The position numbers and the translations under genes were made by a program. DNA of 64,000 nucleotides, taken from NCBI GenBank assembly GCA_011109175.1, contig RDEW01000038.1:273007-337006 (forward strand), given 5' to 3'. Below the pieces are notes generated by a model that was not told where the DNA came from, did not search any database, and saw only the letters and a program-made list of their open reading frames with translations. This document shows positions 1 to 11,730 of this stretch, in pieces; within the stretch, counting starts at the first letter, position 1, and every line of letters starts with the position of its first letter. This stretch comes from Dicyema japonicum. Its lineage: Eukaryota > Dicyemida > Rhombozoa > Dicyemidae.

Positions 1-17
1 ATTTTTTTATTTTCTAG

Positions 18-470
18 GCGTTAATCCATTCAAAAGGTATCGTGGTTTTCCTAGATTTAACACTGTTATGGAATCAGATGTTAAGGAAAATCCAAAAAGT
101 TTTAATATGAAAGAATTGCAAGTTGTAGGAAATCCCGACATTTATAGTAAAGGTTTTTTATTGCTATTTATTATAAAGATGATGAGTACCAGTTTGACTT
201 TAAGAGGGTGAATTTGCAGTCTTCATATTATAAAAGAATGAATAGGAAGATGGGAGTCCATCATTCAAATATTAGTTAAATGTTGGAGATATTGTATTCT
301 GTTTTTAAATACTTAAAGATTATGGGACGAATCCTTCTTTTTGATTAAAAAGATTTGAACATCCGTATGGAAATTCAGTAACTATTGTCGAGAAATTGTC
401 TAACAATTTTGTCAAAGTCGAAGATAGTGCTGAAAGTTCATCTATTAAGAAAGTTCATTAAAGACGAATT
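18..470 (+). CDS. Possible 3' exons of an unrecognised host gene (partial)
   Basis: A pyrimidine-rich acceptor ends at base 17 (ttttattttctag). It is followed by about 190 nt open in one frame with a conserved-looking, basic and aromatic composition, starting GVNPFKRYRGFPRF. A 32-nt GT-AG intron at about 151-182 would join this to a second open stretch, EYQFDFKRVNLQSSYYKRMN. After that I could not find a splice pattern that stays open to the candidate C-terminus ending SSSIKKVH near base 460. The gene would begin left of the window. I do not recognise the family. The AT-rich flanks and lack of LINE motifs favour a host gene, but the model is tentative. Confidence 0.3.
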
Positions 471-639
471 TAAATAATAGTTAATTATCATTTGTTAATT
501 GTTAATAAATGTCATGTGATAGTGTCCTGGCTGTTGATACTGTCCGGGATGATAAGACAAATTTATCACTTGAAAACATTAACAACCACTAAGTTATGCT
601 TCGAAAGATGTGTCTCTTGTACCCTAAAAAACAAAAAAT

Positions 640-3600
640 TTTATTTTGAATCAATAAAGCGATTAAACGTGAAAAGGGTTGAAAATAGAAGAGGTCGAAG
701 GATCGGTCTTTTGTTCTTTCAAAAAACAAAAAATTTTATGACACCTCCAAATGCAATGCGGATACGGATCATAAACTTAAGTTTATAAACTGCAGATCAA
801 CAAAACACGGTGCAAGATATTGAGGATGCCTTGTGCTCGTGTAGGCCAGGCGAAAGTTAAATCCTCCAACTAAAAATACGGAACTGAAACCTATGAACGC
901 CATAGACGACAAAGTTGAAATACTAACACGAAATAGAATTATTGGTCCAAGGACTAACAAGCTCTCTTCAGCTAATCTTCCACATGAATCGGCTTGGCAA
1001 ACTAAAAAAATAGATACCAGGAAGAATCAAAAAAAACTAGAGGATATCATAACAAGACTGAAAGAATTAAGCAACGTACTAGGAGTTGATTTACGGGAAA
1101 TGGTGGACCTGGTCATGGAGAGCCCAGGCCACCAAAAAGAAATCTGATAAAACCTAAAGATAGTGCTAGTGAACGCCCGATCCTTGAAGAAGAGGCGTGA
1201 TGACCTGGCACTACTCATGTCGTCCACCAAGATTGACATCCTGGTGGTCAATGAGACCAAAATAAATAAATCAACACAGCAACAATAAAAGGTTATAATT
1301 CAATAGAAATACCATGGGTCGAAGGCGCAGAGGCTGGTAGTGAAACCACATTGTTCTATAACGATGTTCTACGTGTAAGTAAGCCAAGAGATACTTCGAA
1401 CACACATTGTGAACTTGTTACTATTGAGATACACTGTTGTAATTGTTAAATACATATTGGAGGAATGTACTTCAAAACTTAAGAAAATGCTCAACAGAAA
1501 TCGAAAATTTCTTCGCAGAGAACAACTTGTCTATCCTAGTGGGGGATCTGAACGTCAAGAACACTAAATATGGATAGTGGGGGATCTGAACGTCAAGGAC
1601 ACCTCAGAACCAATAAAAATAAAATCAGGTTAAGAAGACTAAGTGACAAGGCAGGTTTCGAGGTGACCTCGGAGAAAAATGACCTCGGAGAAGCCAAATC
1701 ACTACTCTTATTACGACGTAGACATGCTTGAGGTCTTTCTGCTATCACCACTACTATGCACTTATGTGGAGCAACCAATGATTATGCAGGACATCGGGAG
1801 CGACCACATCTCACAAGAAATAACATTAAACCTGGCTCCAGACTCCACGGAATCAATGTTTACAGGCTACGACTTATCAATACTAAATTGGGAACACTAT
1901 ATAAGATACATATCTAGAAACCTCAAAAACTAAGAGGATGGACCTTATTCCCGAAATGATATTGACAACATAGACAGAAACCTCTCAATTATGATGGAGA
2001 GATACTTATCACTTTACGCAAAAAGGAGAACTTTAAAGACCAATCATGAGAAAAGCATCAATCTTTCCCCTCATACTTTATCTATGATTAATGAAAGAAA
2101 CCGCATAAGGAACAAACTCAGAAAATGAGTTGACTGGATGGACTGGATTGCATTGACCAACAATCTGAAAATAATCAAAAAAATCATTAAATAGGGAACA
2201 AGACTGTCCCAAGAACGACATTTGAGGAACGAGGCATGCGAACTAAATACGAAAGACCCCTTTTTCTGGAAGTTCTACAAAAGATTAACTGGCCAGAACA
2301 TGAAGGATACAAAAATCTCTTTGACCAAACCAGAAGGAGAATCATGCTCTATAGAAGAAGCTCCAGCTATCTTTAAGAAGCAACTGGAGCATATCCAGAG
2401 GGTCAATCCAATGGAGCTAATCACAGGGGAAAAGTTGAAAGCTAAAAAAAAAATCCTAACGTACTCTCTGGATGATCTTAGTGATACCGAAATGGAGATA
2501 ACAACAGAGGAAGTTATAAATACGATCAGAACATGCAAGGCCAACGCCCCTGGATATAATCATACAAGTATGAGATTGTTCAAAAAAGGGCCGGATGATC
2601 TGCTGCTTGTGCTGAAGAATATATTTAACACGAGTATTACTCATGGATATGTCCCAATACGATGCAAATGTTCTATTATCAGAATGGTACTCAAACCGGA
2701 AAAGTCGGGGAGAACCCTCTCAAACTATAGACCGATCAGCCTCATTTGCTCTATTTCCAAGATTGCTGAGCGAATTATCTTCAAGAGGCTGAACGAGCAC
2801 GTAGAAGAGAGTGTTTTTTTCCTCGCGGAACAATGGGGCTTCAGACCTGGAAAATTCTTACGGACTGCATCTACCAGATGCATTCGACGGTATTGAGAGG
2901 TCTGGAATTCAAGAGACAAGTCAGCCTAGTATGTCTGGATCTGTCTAAAGCTTTTGATAGCGTGTGCCATGAAGCCTTCCTATCAAGGCAGCTGCAAATA
3001 TCCATAAGAAACACTTTATATAAATTAAGAACTTTCTAACAGAACGTACTTACCGAATACGTGTCGGACAATATATGTCAAAAGATATTACATTGAAGAG
3101 GGGAGTTCCACAGAGCTCTATCTTGAGCCCGCTGTTGTTCAATATATACTTGTCAGACTTCCCAATTTCACCTGATATGAACACCAGATATGAACACCAA
3201 GACGCGGATGACATTCAAATCATAGATACTTCTGGAAAATCCACTTTATCGGAAAATAGAATCAGGCTATTCGTTGATCAAGTTCAGGACTGGTGCTCCA
3301 AAAGAGAGATGACACTCTCTACCGAGTAATCGAGCCATATGAGAGTCAGTCGCCTACGGAGGCATCGTGTACAGTCTTATTTACTTGGCATCTCAAAAGT
3401 GAATTCACTTCGCTACTTTGGGATAGCCATCGATGGAAAAGGTTTCTTCATGGAAGATATCAGACAAAAAGGAAGAAAGCGCTTTTCTGTACAAGGAAGC
3501 TATCCGTAAGCTTGGAGACCTTCCTGTTTGTTTTCACGAGAGTTATTCTGCCGGAACTATTGTATGGATGCGAAGAATGGTGTTTCTCACGCCATAGAGA

Positions 3601-3775
3601 TAGAATTATACTACTTATGGAAAAATCAAGAAGGTTAGCAATAAAGCTGGCAATGGGGAAAATACTATTCAACACCTTCAGTATAGAAAAAGATAAAATT
3701 CTTACTCCGGTGAGATACATTGTGGAAAAAAGGATCGATGGGATCTATAGATAGGATAAAAAGAAAATGGAGATG
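640..3775 (+). mobile_element. Non-LTR retrotransposon, family A, copy 1 (decayed)
   Basis: The order is that of an APE-type LINE. A zinc-knuckle remnant (INCRSTKHG) lies near 780-830 and a Lys-rich ORF1 tail at 893-1147. The endonuclease follows, with NARSLKKRRDDLALL and VNETKI at about 1170-1260, GDLNVKN near 1545, and the catalytic GSDHIS block near 1795. Reverse transcriptase (RT) covers about 2222-3754 in at least three frames: YRPISLI, then LDLSKAFDSV at about 2935, then GVPQSSILSPLLFNIYLSD at about 3100. The YADD active site reads DADD, and a C-terminal WYDSK-like region is still visible. Frame changes near 2880, 3040 and 3330 make it inactive. The 60-bp motif around 1500-1620 containing GGGGATCTGAACGTCAAG is present twice. 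Family A recurs at 3845-5525, 12400-12870, 49440-52200 and 54640-55770. Confidence 0.85.
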
Positions 3776-3844
3776 AGGTACGTCAGAAGAGTCCAGGCGA
3801 CATAGGCGGACTCGCATAAACCTCTTAATTAACTCGAATAATAG

Positions 3845-4777
3845 TTGTGGAAATGTTTCAATTGTGCTTATGATACAAATAAAACCCTTAGATGTATCAA
3901 GGTTGCAAATATAATCTCTGACTTCGATTCTGCGGCTGTGGTCAGAGTGACATGGCGTTTTACGGAGGACTTTGTATTCTGCTTTAACAACTCACAAGAT
4001 GCTAGCTTATTTAAAAGAAATCTCAATGCAAAGTTTCCTTTTGGGGTTAATGGACACAAACTTACACGAACTTAGTTGCCACACTCGGAAATTGTATTAG
4101 AAATTTTACCAACGTGGGTAGAACTTGAAGAGCTTAATGAATACATTGCTACTATTGTATCTTCAGAATTCACTATCAAAATATTTGAAAAACTAGGCGA
4201 AAGATTACCTATGGCAAAACTAATAATAGAAAACCGTGGAGAAGCTCAGTCTTTAATTAGACTTGGTTTTAAAATTGGTTTTTTACAAGTCACTGCTGAA
4301 TGGTTTCAAAAACCTGAAATTCAATGCTTTCGCTGTAAGTTATTAGGTCATATTGCGCGTTTCTGCAAAAACGTTGAAAGATGTTTAATTTTTTCAGGAA
4401 CCTACAGAAGGTCGGACTGTAAACTTGACTTAAAGAACGGTAAAAATTGCATAAATTGTAGATCAACTAACCACATGACTAACTACTGTGAGTGCTCTTG
4501 TGCAAAATCAGCAAATAAACTCAAGATGGATAAATTCTTACCTCAAAGTAAACCTCGCAATGAAAGTGTTGCTAAAGGAAGTAATATTGCCAGGAGGATC
4601 GGAGACAATAAAGATTTGGCCAAGCCAACTCAAATAAGATGGAATCCGATCACTCCTAAGAATACGACCTCGGATATTAGTATGCAGACGGCTAGACCAC
4701 CAGTGTCCTTCGTTGACAGTGGATCCCAAAAACAGTCACTAAGTCAATCAGAGAATACAAATGATCCGAATGGATAG
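3845..4777 (+). pseudogene. LINE family A ORF1 (gag-like, zinc knuckles), with in-frame stop
   Basis: This ORF1 is open in one frame over about 310 codons except for a TAG at 4073-4075. It encodes a gag-like nucleic-acid-binding protein of the kind that coats LINE RNA. The knuckle region is clear: CFRCKLLGHIARFC and CINCRSTNHMTNYC both fit C-x2-C-x4-H-x4-C. The middle knuckle, beginning RCLIFSGTYRRSDC, has lost a cysteine and its histidine. The N-terminal part (DFDSAAVVRVTWRF) resembles the RRM-like half of such proteins. It is followed directly by the endonuclease of the same element at 4948. One stop and one broken knuckle suggest a relatively young copy. Confidence 0.8.
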
Positions 4778-4939
4778 GAAGAACCCACGATAAACAGAAA
4801 TGTTCAGGAAGAGGAACGTTTTCATAATATTATTGAACAATTATTTAAAAATATAAAAAACATGACAAGAACGAAGAAGGATGCCAAGTTTTTACTTGGT
4901 CTGGTGTCGATCCTAAGAAGACAGAACAGCCACCAAGAA

Positions 4940-5525
4940 AGTCAGATATAACCAGGATTATCTTAGTTAATGCCCGCTCTCTTAAGAAGCGGGCTGCGGA
5001 GCTGGTAGCCCTTACCAGCGCTGTTAAGATGGATGTATTAATTATTAATGAAACGAAGATGAAAAACCCTGGAATTTTTAATATCTCAGGTTATAATTCG
5101 ATTGATATTCCATAGCGTTCCGGTGCAATAGCTGCTACAGGAAACTCTATTTTCTACAAAATGAGTATTAAAACGCGATTGCCTAGAATAATAGAAGAGA
5201 ATGTCTGTGAATTATTATGCATTGATTTTTACACTTCTATTGGTTGGATAACAATTGGTGGAATTTACTCCAAAAGATTAAAAAATTATTCAAGGATTAT
5301 AAAAGATTTTTTCGCTAAGAATGCAAACCCAATATTTGTGAAAGATTGCAATGCAAAAAATATTGCATATGGTTGTTTGAAATCTTAATCTGACGGCAAA
5401 TGTTTATTGGAATTAATGGAATCAGAAAATATAGAAGTTTTTACGTCTAAAGAACTTAATCATTTCCTATATCGTGTATGCCAACTTTATATAAACTTAG
5501 AATATATGCCTGAAAGTTGGTTTTA
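4940..5525 (+). pseudogene. LINE family A ORF2 endonuclease fragment, truncated
   Basis: Begins RIILVNARSLKKRAAELVAL with VLIINETKM, the N-terminal block of an APE/EEP endonuclease. It continues through 5161-5388 (GWITIGGIYSKRL) to a mutated nuclease motif, VKDCNAKN, where GDxNAK is expected. A stop near 5105 and another near 5388 interrupt it. The SDH catalytic block and the RT of this family are missing; instead the sequence changes near 5540 to a different, Dong/R4-like RT. This is the continuation of the ORF1 at 3845-4777. Confidence 0.75.
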
Positions 5526-5569
5526 AACTGGAATAACCTATTTAATTTAAAAAAAAATGATTGTCCTAA

Positions 5570-6330
5570 AAAATGATTGTGCGACTCGTAAAGACTTACG
5601 TCCTATAACGTGTATGCCAACTTTATATAAACTTATTACCAAATGTGTTAATTCCAAACTCGCAGATTTTGTGTATTCGTTTGGTCTAATATCTGACAAT
5701 CAGCTGGGATGAGGAAACATTGTCAGGGCGCTAAGGAACAGGCCCTTATTAATCAATGCTTAAATAAGGAGTATGGAAACGCCCTTTATTCTGCTTGGGT
5801 GGATGTGAAAAAGGCCTTTGATTCTGTTAACCATGAATTTTTATTTCATGTTTTGGATTGTTCAGGAATACCCCGTTTGATTGTTAACTTTGTAAAGACC
5901 ATAGTCAAGAAGTGGACTGTAAATCTCCACTTAGATGGAAGAAGAATTGGTTCTGTAAAACTGGGACGTGGAATTCTGCAAGGAGATTCATTATCCCCTC
6001 AACTATTTGTTATGGTAATGGAACCCTTGAGCAGGACCCTTAACTTTATGTTCCCAAGACTCCAAATTAANNTGGAAGAAGAATTGGTTCTGTAAAACTG
6101 GGACGTGGAATTCTGCAAGGAGATTCATTATCCCCTCGACTATTTGTTATGGTAATGAAACCCTTGAGCAGGACCCTTAATTCTATGTTCCCAACACTCC
6201 AAATTAATCAGGAGGATCTTAATACACTGATTTATTCATTGATGACCTAAAGATATTTGGGCTAAAAGAAAATACTGTTATTAAAATGATGAAAGTTGTT
6301 CGCGATTTCAAATTAACTAATTAAGCGTAT
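5570..6330 (+). pseudogene. Dong/R4-like reverse transcriptase fragment
   Basis: RT blocks appear in order: RPITCMPTLYKLITK (about 5600), DVKKAFDSVNHEFL (about 5800), GILQGDSLSPQLFVMVMEPLS (about 5970) and a FIDDLKIFGLKE block (about 6238), the aspartate pair of the catalytic site. The QGDSLSPQLF form and the IDDLK active site are typical of the R4/Dong group rather than of the jockey-like families elsewhere here. Two N at 6071-6072 separate a near-identical repeat: about 135 bases before the gap recur directly after it, with a few differences. That looks like an unmerged contig overlap or a young duplication. The 5' end joins family A near 5540. Confidence 0.75.
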
Positions 6331-7288
6331 TTTCAAATTAACTAATTAAGCGTATCCACGAAGTATCTTATGAGAAGGGTGTACATCACCCCACTCCAAT
6401 TCATATTCCCCAAACCACCCCAGAGAAGTTGCGCTGAATCCCAGAAGGCGCACGAGGAGGAAATGAGAAATCTGATAGAGGCCTTCAAGATCATTTAATT
6501 AATTTAGTAATTAAAATAAATATTGGAATTCTTGGGTTAATAATTATATTAATTTATTTTTAGTGGTTGAGAATTTTTTATGTTGTGTTGCTATGTGGCT
6601 AGTTGGTCAAAAGCTATTTTCTTCCTTCCGGCATCAAGAGGATTTAACTATTCTTCCCTGGGGAACAATGTCGTTACTTGGAAACAAGTTCAGGAACGCT
6701 GGAACGAGTCAGGATCAAGGAGTTAGTTTGGTTACCCTCGGTCTTTGCAATAATTATAATTTTTTAATATTCAAATTTATGAAAATCGTTTATTAACCAC
6801 AAATTTGGCAAATAAAATTAATTGATACAACNTGGAACAATTTACCAAGGTCCTCGACATCTTTAGGTGAAAAAGTCATCTTTTTGAAATCTTATAAAAA
6901 TTGATTTTAACAGGTTCTATGGGTAAGTGGAACAATTTACCAAGGTTCTCGACATCTTTAGGTAAACATTTATTTTTTTTAAATATTTTTATTTAAATTT
7001 AAAATGAAAGATTTATTTTCAAAAGGAAAAATAGAAAATAATTATAAATGTAATAGAATATATATTCAACTAAATTGAATATATATTCTATCGGATCCAA
7101 GTTAAGTAACATTTGTTCTTAAACAAATCTCAATGTATTCTCAGATAAAGCGATATATTCGCTAAAATCTCGTGATGTTTATTGATCAACTTATCCAAAA
7201 CCTGAAAAAATTAATTGGAGGCCATTTTGAATGGAGGCCGTTTTGAAAGAGGCCATTTTGAATGGACACGTGAGTTAGTTATGACTGT
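6331..7288. other. Unassigned AT-rich stretch with one N and short repeats
   Basis: No gene could be supported. The 77-codon frame at 6563-6796 has no recognised motif. A single N at 6832 is followed by a 36-base string (tggaacaatttaccaagg...) that recurs at about 6927, again an N next to a duplication. Bases 7210-7260 hold three imperfect copies of ggccattttgaatgga. A cctggggttaataataataa string at about 7310 resembles the 3' tails of LINE family B. Confidence 0.4.
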
Positions 7289-7597
7289 TTGTACTGGGCT
7301 TACTGTGGTAAGCCTGGGGTTAATAATAATAANACGATGACTTACATCCAATCGGTTGTGCTGAAGAGAACGCTCGAAAGTATGCTCATTGAAGATAAGC
7401 ATGGGATGAAGGTATACGATGAACAGTACGCTTCTGCTACCTCCCAACTTGTGGAACTGACATGCCGTGAGGACAGCCCACTAGACTCTAACGGAGATAT
7501 TTTGACTGAATCTGATGTGGAGATGCGGAGTAACAGGGAGGTTATGGCACACTCTTCTTCTAAAAGAAGAAGAGGGATTACCAACAATCTGGATTAA
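7289..7597 (+). pseudogene. C-terminal fragment of a Dong/R4-like LINE
   Basis: An open frame holds TYIQSVVLKRTLESM, which matches the conserved end of R4/Dong-type ORF2 proteins (AYIQSxxLKKTLES). It then runs through an acidic tail to SSKRRRGITN. It is probably the far end of the RT fragment at 5570-6330, with unrelated or misjoined sequence between. One N at 7333 lies within the frame. A different Dong/R4-like C-terminus occurs at 44760-45170 on the minus strand. Confidence 0.55.
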
Positions 7598-7612
7598 AAT
7601 ACGCTTAATTAG

Positions 7613-8566
7613 TTGATTTACTCGTTATTATTATTTTATTTGACTACTGCTAATAATGAAATATTGGAACTAAAAATTGGGAATGAGAAAATAGAGAGTT
7701 GCGATAATGTTGTCTTTCTGGGATGTCTAATTAATTGGAATGGTGACGGAGGCCTGGAAATCAAGAGGCGAATTGCCATGGGACGAGACACTTTTAAAAG
7801 AATGAATAGAATTTGGAAAAACAAAGTTATTTCCTTAAGGACCAAATGCAGATTAGTTAATGCAATCGTGTTCCCTGGTTTTTTTATACGGCGCAGAATC
7901 ATGGACATTAAAAGGCGGATAGGCGAAGAATTAATGTTTTTGAGCTGTGGTGCTGCAGGAGGTTACTAAGAATCCCTTAGACCTCCAAAGTAGNATTAAT
8001 TGGAATGGTGACGGAGGCCTGGAAATCAAGAGGCGAATTGCCATGGGACGAGACACTTTTAAAAGAATGAATAGAATTTGGAAAAACAAAGTTATTTCCT
8101 TAAGGACCAAATGCAGATTAGTTAATGCAATCGTGTTCCCGGGTTTTTTTATACGGCGCAGAATCATGGACATTAAAAGGCGGATAGGCGAAGAATTAAT
8201 GTTTTTGAGCTGTGGTGCTGCAGGAGGTTACTAAGAATCCCTTAGACCTCCAAAGTAGCAACCATCAATGTACTCAAACGGGTAGAGACTGACATTTCGC
8301 TAGAAGGAAGAATCGTATAACACAGATTGGCGTTCTTTGGGCATGTTGTCCGCTCTAATTCACTGGAAAAAGACCTGGCCGACCAAGGACTCGGTGGCTA
8401 ACCACGGTGGAAGACGTCACGGGAATGCCTATATAAAGGCTACTCCAAATTGCAACGGATCTCCAAGGGTCGTTCATGAGATCTCGGATCTCGATAGTGG
8501 AGGAAACTCGTTCATGAGATCTCTAAGGGTCGGACACGACTAAAGTGGACAACATAACATAACATG
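7613..8566 (+). mobile_element. Non-LTR retrotransposon, family E, 3' end (duplicated across an N)
   Basis: The C-terminal part of an endonuclease-RT ORF2 is recognisable: VFLGCLINWNGDGGLEIKRR, then NRIWKNKVISLRTKCRLVN, then WCCRRLLRIP and RLAFFGHVVRSNSLEKDLA in a frame with scattered stops. The block 7736-7993 is repeated almost exactly at 7995-8250 on the other side of a single N at 7994, so one copy is probably an assembly duplicate. The element ends in gtcggacacgactaaagtgg and a short ACATA repeat at 8548-8566. The same 3' end reappears as a 53-bp insertion at 51409-51461. Confidence 0.8.
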
Positions 8567-9095
8567 TTTTTTTTATTTTTGAAAAATCTTCTATTTTGAA
8601 GTGATAACAGAAAATATCCGTGAAAAGTTAACCACCGTGAAATAGGTAGTTAATCTATTTAAATTTTATATGTATATCATGGATATATAGGTCAATCAAA
8701 TTAATTCTTTTATTTGATGTTATATCCTTAATTTCGCCTTAGATAATTTTTATAGGGTTATTTCGAATAAGCTCTAACTTTGACACCTCTGCAAGACCAT
8801 TTTGTTAGAAAATTTAAAAAGTTATTAAATTGGAATTTCAGGGCGTTAAACTTTGCATATTCAGCTAAAATTACTAAATCAAAAAAAACACTTGGAAAAT
8901 CACAAAAATAACTCAATTTTGTCAAAAATAAAGAAATATATGGTAATTCTATGAAAAATGATTAGTTAAACACAATAAAAATACCAAAAAAAACTCAGTA
9001 TTTTTTTTCTAAATTGTTAATAATTAGAATAATGAATATTTCCAACGTACATATATAGATTATTATCGCTAAAAAATTATTTTAGGTGTGTTTAA
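8567..9095. other. AT-rich intergenic DNA upstream of the SLC6 gene
   Basis: About 530 bases rich in poly-A and poly-T runs with no coding frame or repeat family that I recognise. It presumably contains the promoter of the SLC6 gene, but I see no individual element worth calling. Confidence 0.5.
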
Positions 9096-10952
9096 ATGGA
9101 AGAATATCAACCAAATGAAAAGTGCACTAATCAAAGACAACAATGGGGAGGAAAAATCGACTACATGATGTCTTGTGTTTCCTATGGAGTTGGACTTGGA
9201 AACATTTGGCGATTCCCACTTTTAGCTACACGTAATTCTGGAGGTTAAGTAATTGAGTGATTCTTTTAGTGGTATTTTTACTACCGTATTGTTTTTTCAT
9301 GGGAATAGTCGGATTTTCAGTTCAATATCTAGAACTCTCAATTGGTCAATACATGCAAATGAATGCTGTTATGATTTGGAATCATTTAAACAAATATATT
9401 GGTGGGTTGGGCTGGTGTTGTGTAGCTATGACATCCTTGCTAGCTCTCTATTACCACGTCTTAGTAGCCTGGTCTCTATACTTTTGTGTGCTATCATTTT
9501 TTCCTGGCAAATGGACAACCATAGAAAAAAATGCCAATATTAGCAAAGCTCAGGAGTTTTGGTTTGATGAATTTCTTCGAACCAGCAGTGACATTCGAAT
9601 CAATGGAGGTATCAACTGGCAAATAGCCCTGGCTTTGTTTTTCGCGTGGCTGTTACTATTTTTTTCAATCTTTAAAGGGGTCAAATCCTCCGGAAAGGTA
9701 CTTTTGTGTTTATTAAACAGGCGGTTTACTTTACAACAATAATTCCTTATGCGGTGATGTTGATATTCTTAATTTATGGGTCCACAAAGCCCGGTGCATT
9801 AAGTGGGATAAATAATTTGTTCACATTAAATGTACTTAATTTAAACATTCAGGTCGACAAATTTAAAAATTTTGAACTTTGGGCTGACGCTGCCGGTCAA
9901 GTGTTCTTCTCTCTGAGTGTAGGGACAAGTTCTCTCATCACCATGTCCAGTTATATGCCAAAAAACAACAACTGTCTTCTTGACAGCATCGTAATTATTG
10001 TTACAAATATATTTACATCTATTTTCATGGTAAGTGTCATATACATCTCAGTGGGAGTCAATGCTCATACATTGTGTTCGGCTGCGTAAGTCATTGATTA
10101 ATAAATTAGAAACACTACTGATCTAGAACAATGTATTATTCAAAAAATTAATAATGTAAACTTTAGAAAATAATTTTTAGAATAATCAAGGATCCGGACT
10201 AGCTTTCATAACAATGCTTGACATAATCTCTAAGTTTAAGATTCCGCAGATGTGGTCCCTTCTTTACTTTTTAATGCTTCTTTCGCTGGGACTTGGGACT
10301 CAAATTGGAAATGTCCAAGGAATACTTGGGGCAATTTCTGAGCTTCAACTACCAAACGTACTAAGAAAAAAATGGGTGTTGGCCGGTAAGCCCAAACTTG
10401 ATTATTTTAAGTGATCTACACGAGTACATCTTTTACTATAGGACTTATATTTGCGGGAGGAAATGGAATATATATTTTTGACCTATTCAATGATTTTACT
10501 GCTAACTATTCGCTTGTATGCATTATACTTTTGGAGTTCATATCTGTCAGTTATTTTTTAGATTTAAAAAAGTTTTTAGTGAAAATATAATTTTATAGGT
10601 TTCTCTCAGAAATGAAAACAATGACGGGGTACAGTCCAGGATTTTTATATTTTTATTCCGTCAAATATGTTTCTCCTGTTCTCATAGTCTTCGCTTTGGT
10701 GAGCTTGATTATAAAATCGATACTTCAGGGAGCAGAATATCAAAGATATGATCCACATGAGGTAATTTTAAAGATTAATAAAATTAGAAAAAAACAATTG
10801 CAACAAAATATCCAAATTCGTTCATACCACTTATCTTATCAGTAATCATGATCCCGTTAATGATAATTTTAATATTTGCTTTAAAAAACTATATTGATTC
10901 AAAGAGAGCAAAACAGTTTGCCTCTTCTCGTGGCATCATTACAGCCTTATAA
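9096..10952 (+). CDS. SLC6-family sodium-dependent neurotransmitter/amino-acid transporter
   Basis: Eight exons (9096-9243, 9270-9697, 9721-10085, 10110-10155, 10181-10385, 10412-10571, 10599-10761, 10788-10952) join in phase to 559 aa. The seven introns are 26, 23, 24, 25, 26, 27 and 26 nt. The protein should couple Na+ (and usually Cl-) to substrate uptake at the plasma membrane. TM1 carries the family signature YGVGLGNIWRFP (residues 30-41). Later blocks are YLELSIGQYMQMN, FFAWLLLFFSIFKGVKSSGK, YFTTIIPYAVM, WADAAGQVFFSLSVG, GSGLAFI, LLYFLMLLSLGLGTQIGNV and LKKFLSEMKTMTGYSPGF. Gly33 occupies the place of the Asp that marks monoamine carriers, so an amino-acid or related substrate is likelier. 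The loop after TM3 is short and has no cysteine, so the usual disulfide is missing. Length is normal and the gene looks functional. Start chosen as the first ATG before WGGKIDY. Confidence 0.93.
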
Positions 10953-11730
10953 CCATAAATAAAACTAACAGAATTTTCTTTTCTCTTTTAATTGTAATAA
11001 TTAATAATTTCATAACTAGGTCAATATTATTTAGTCTTGTGGTGGAAATAAATTTGTGTTTAAATATGACCTATAGTCTAAACAAATATGACTTTCTAAT
11101 ATGCTAATAATAGAACCCTCATAGGAAATATACACATTATTATACTAACCAATCGTTAAAGGGAGCAAACCAAGAATTGTTCTTTTTATTTCGCGTGAGT
11201 CTTTTCCCCGAATTGTGGTCAGCAGGACTTTTCTCAGGATTTATGATCTGGAAAAACTAAAGAGTATAAATCTTTCAATTTATTCACTTAATATATAGAT
11301 TTATGATTATTAATTTCTTAAAATATTCAAATTATAATAATTTGAGATGCAGGAAAGTCGATGAACAATTTTCCATTTCAACTAAAACAAATTTATAATG
11401 AAAATAAAATCTGTTAATTTATTTAGGAAAAAAAAGAGAGTTAAAACCTTTATCTTAATTTGCTTAAGATTAACCATTTTCTCGCCTTGCTTGATGAATA
11501 TGAATATTTTCACATTCCGATTGAATATTATTAAGAACATTCGGAAATTTTTAAATAATAATCTTATCATTTTCCTTAAGAAAAACACATACAAGATCAA
11601 GATAACCTACGATGCAAAGAACTATTCATCTTACTAGGTAGGATCAATTTCTCTTCCAGATACGCAAAAATAAAACAAGCAATCAAAGAATGAAAGTCTA
11701 AAGAGGAAGCACTTTCCCGACAATGCTAAT
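10953..11730. other. AT-rich intergenic DNA downstream of SLC6
   Basis: No gene or repeat family recognised. Open frames at 11382-11637 on both strands are low-complexity Lys/Ile/Phe translations of AT-rich DNA. Confidence 0.5.

Noticed and set aside
10030-10051. A 22-nt GT-AG intron inside SLC6 exon 3 (gtaagtg...ctcag)
   Set aside because: The segment encodes VSVIYISVG, which aligns with a TM segment of SLC6, and removing it shifts the frame of the following residues.
10820-10842. A 23-nt intron near the SLC6 3' end (gttcat...atcag)
   Set aside because: Splicing 10762-10787 instead gives one continuous last exon with a better TM12 (FIPLILSVIMIPLMIILIF), so this intron is not needed.
11382-11637. 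Overlapping frames of 72 and 79 codons on both strands
   Set aside because: Composition is Lys/Ile/Phe/Asn from AT-rich DNA, with no motif or splice partner.
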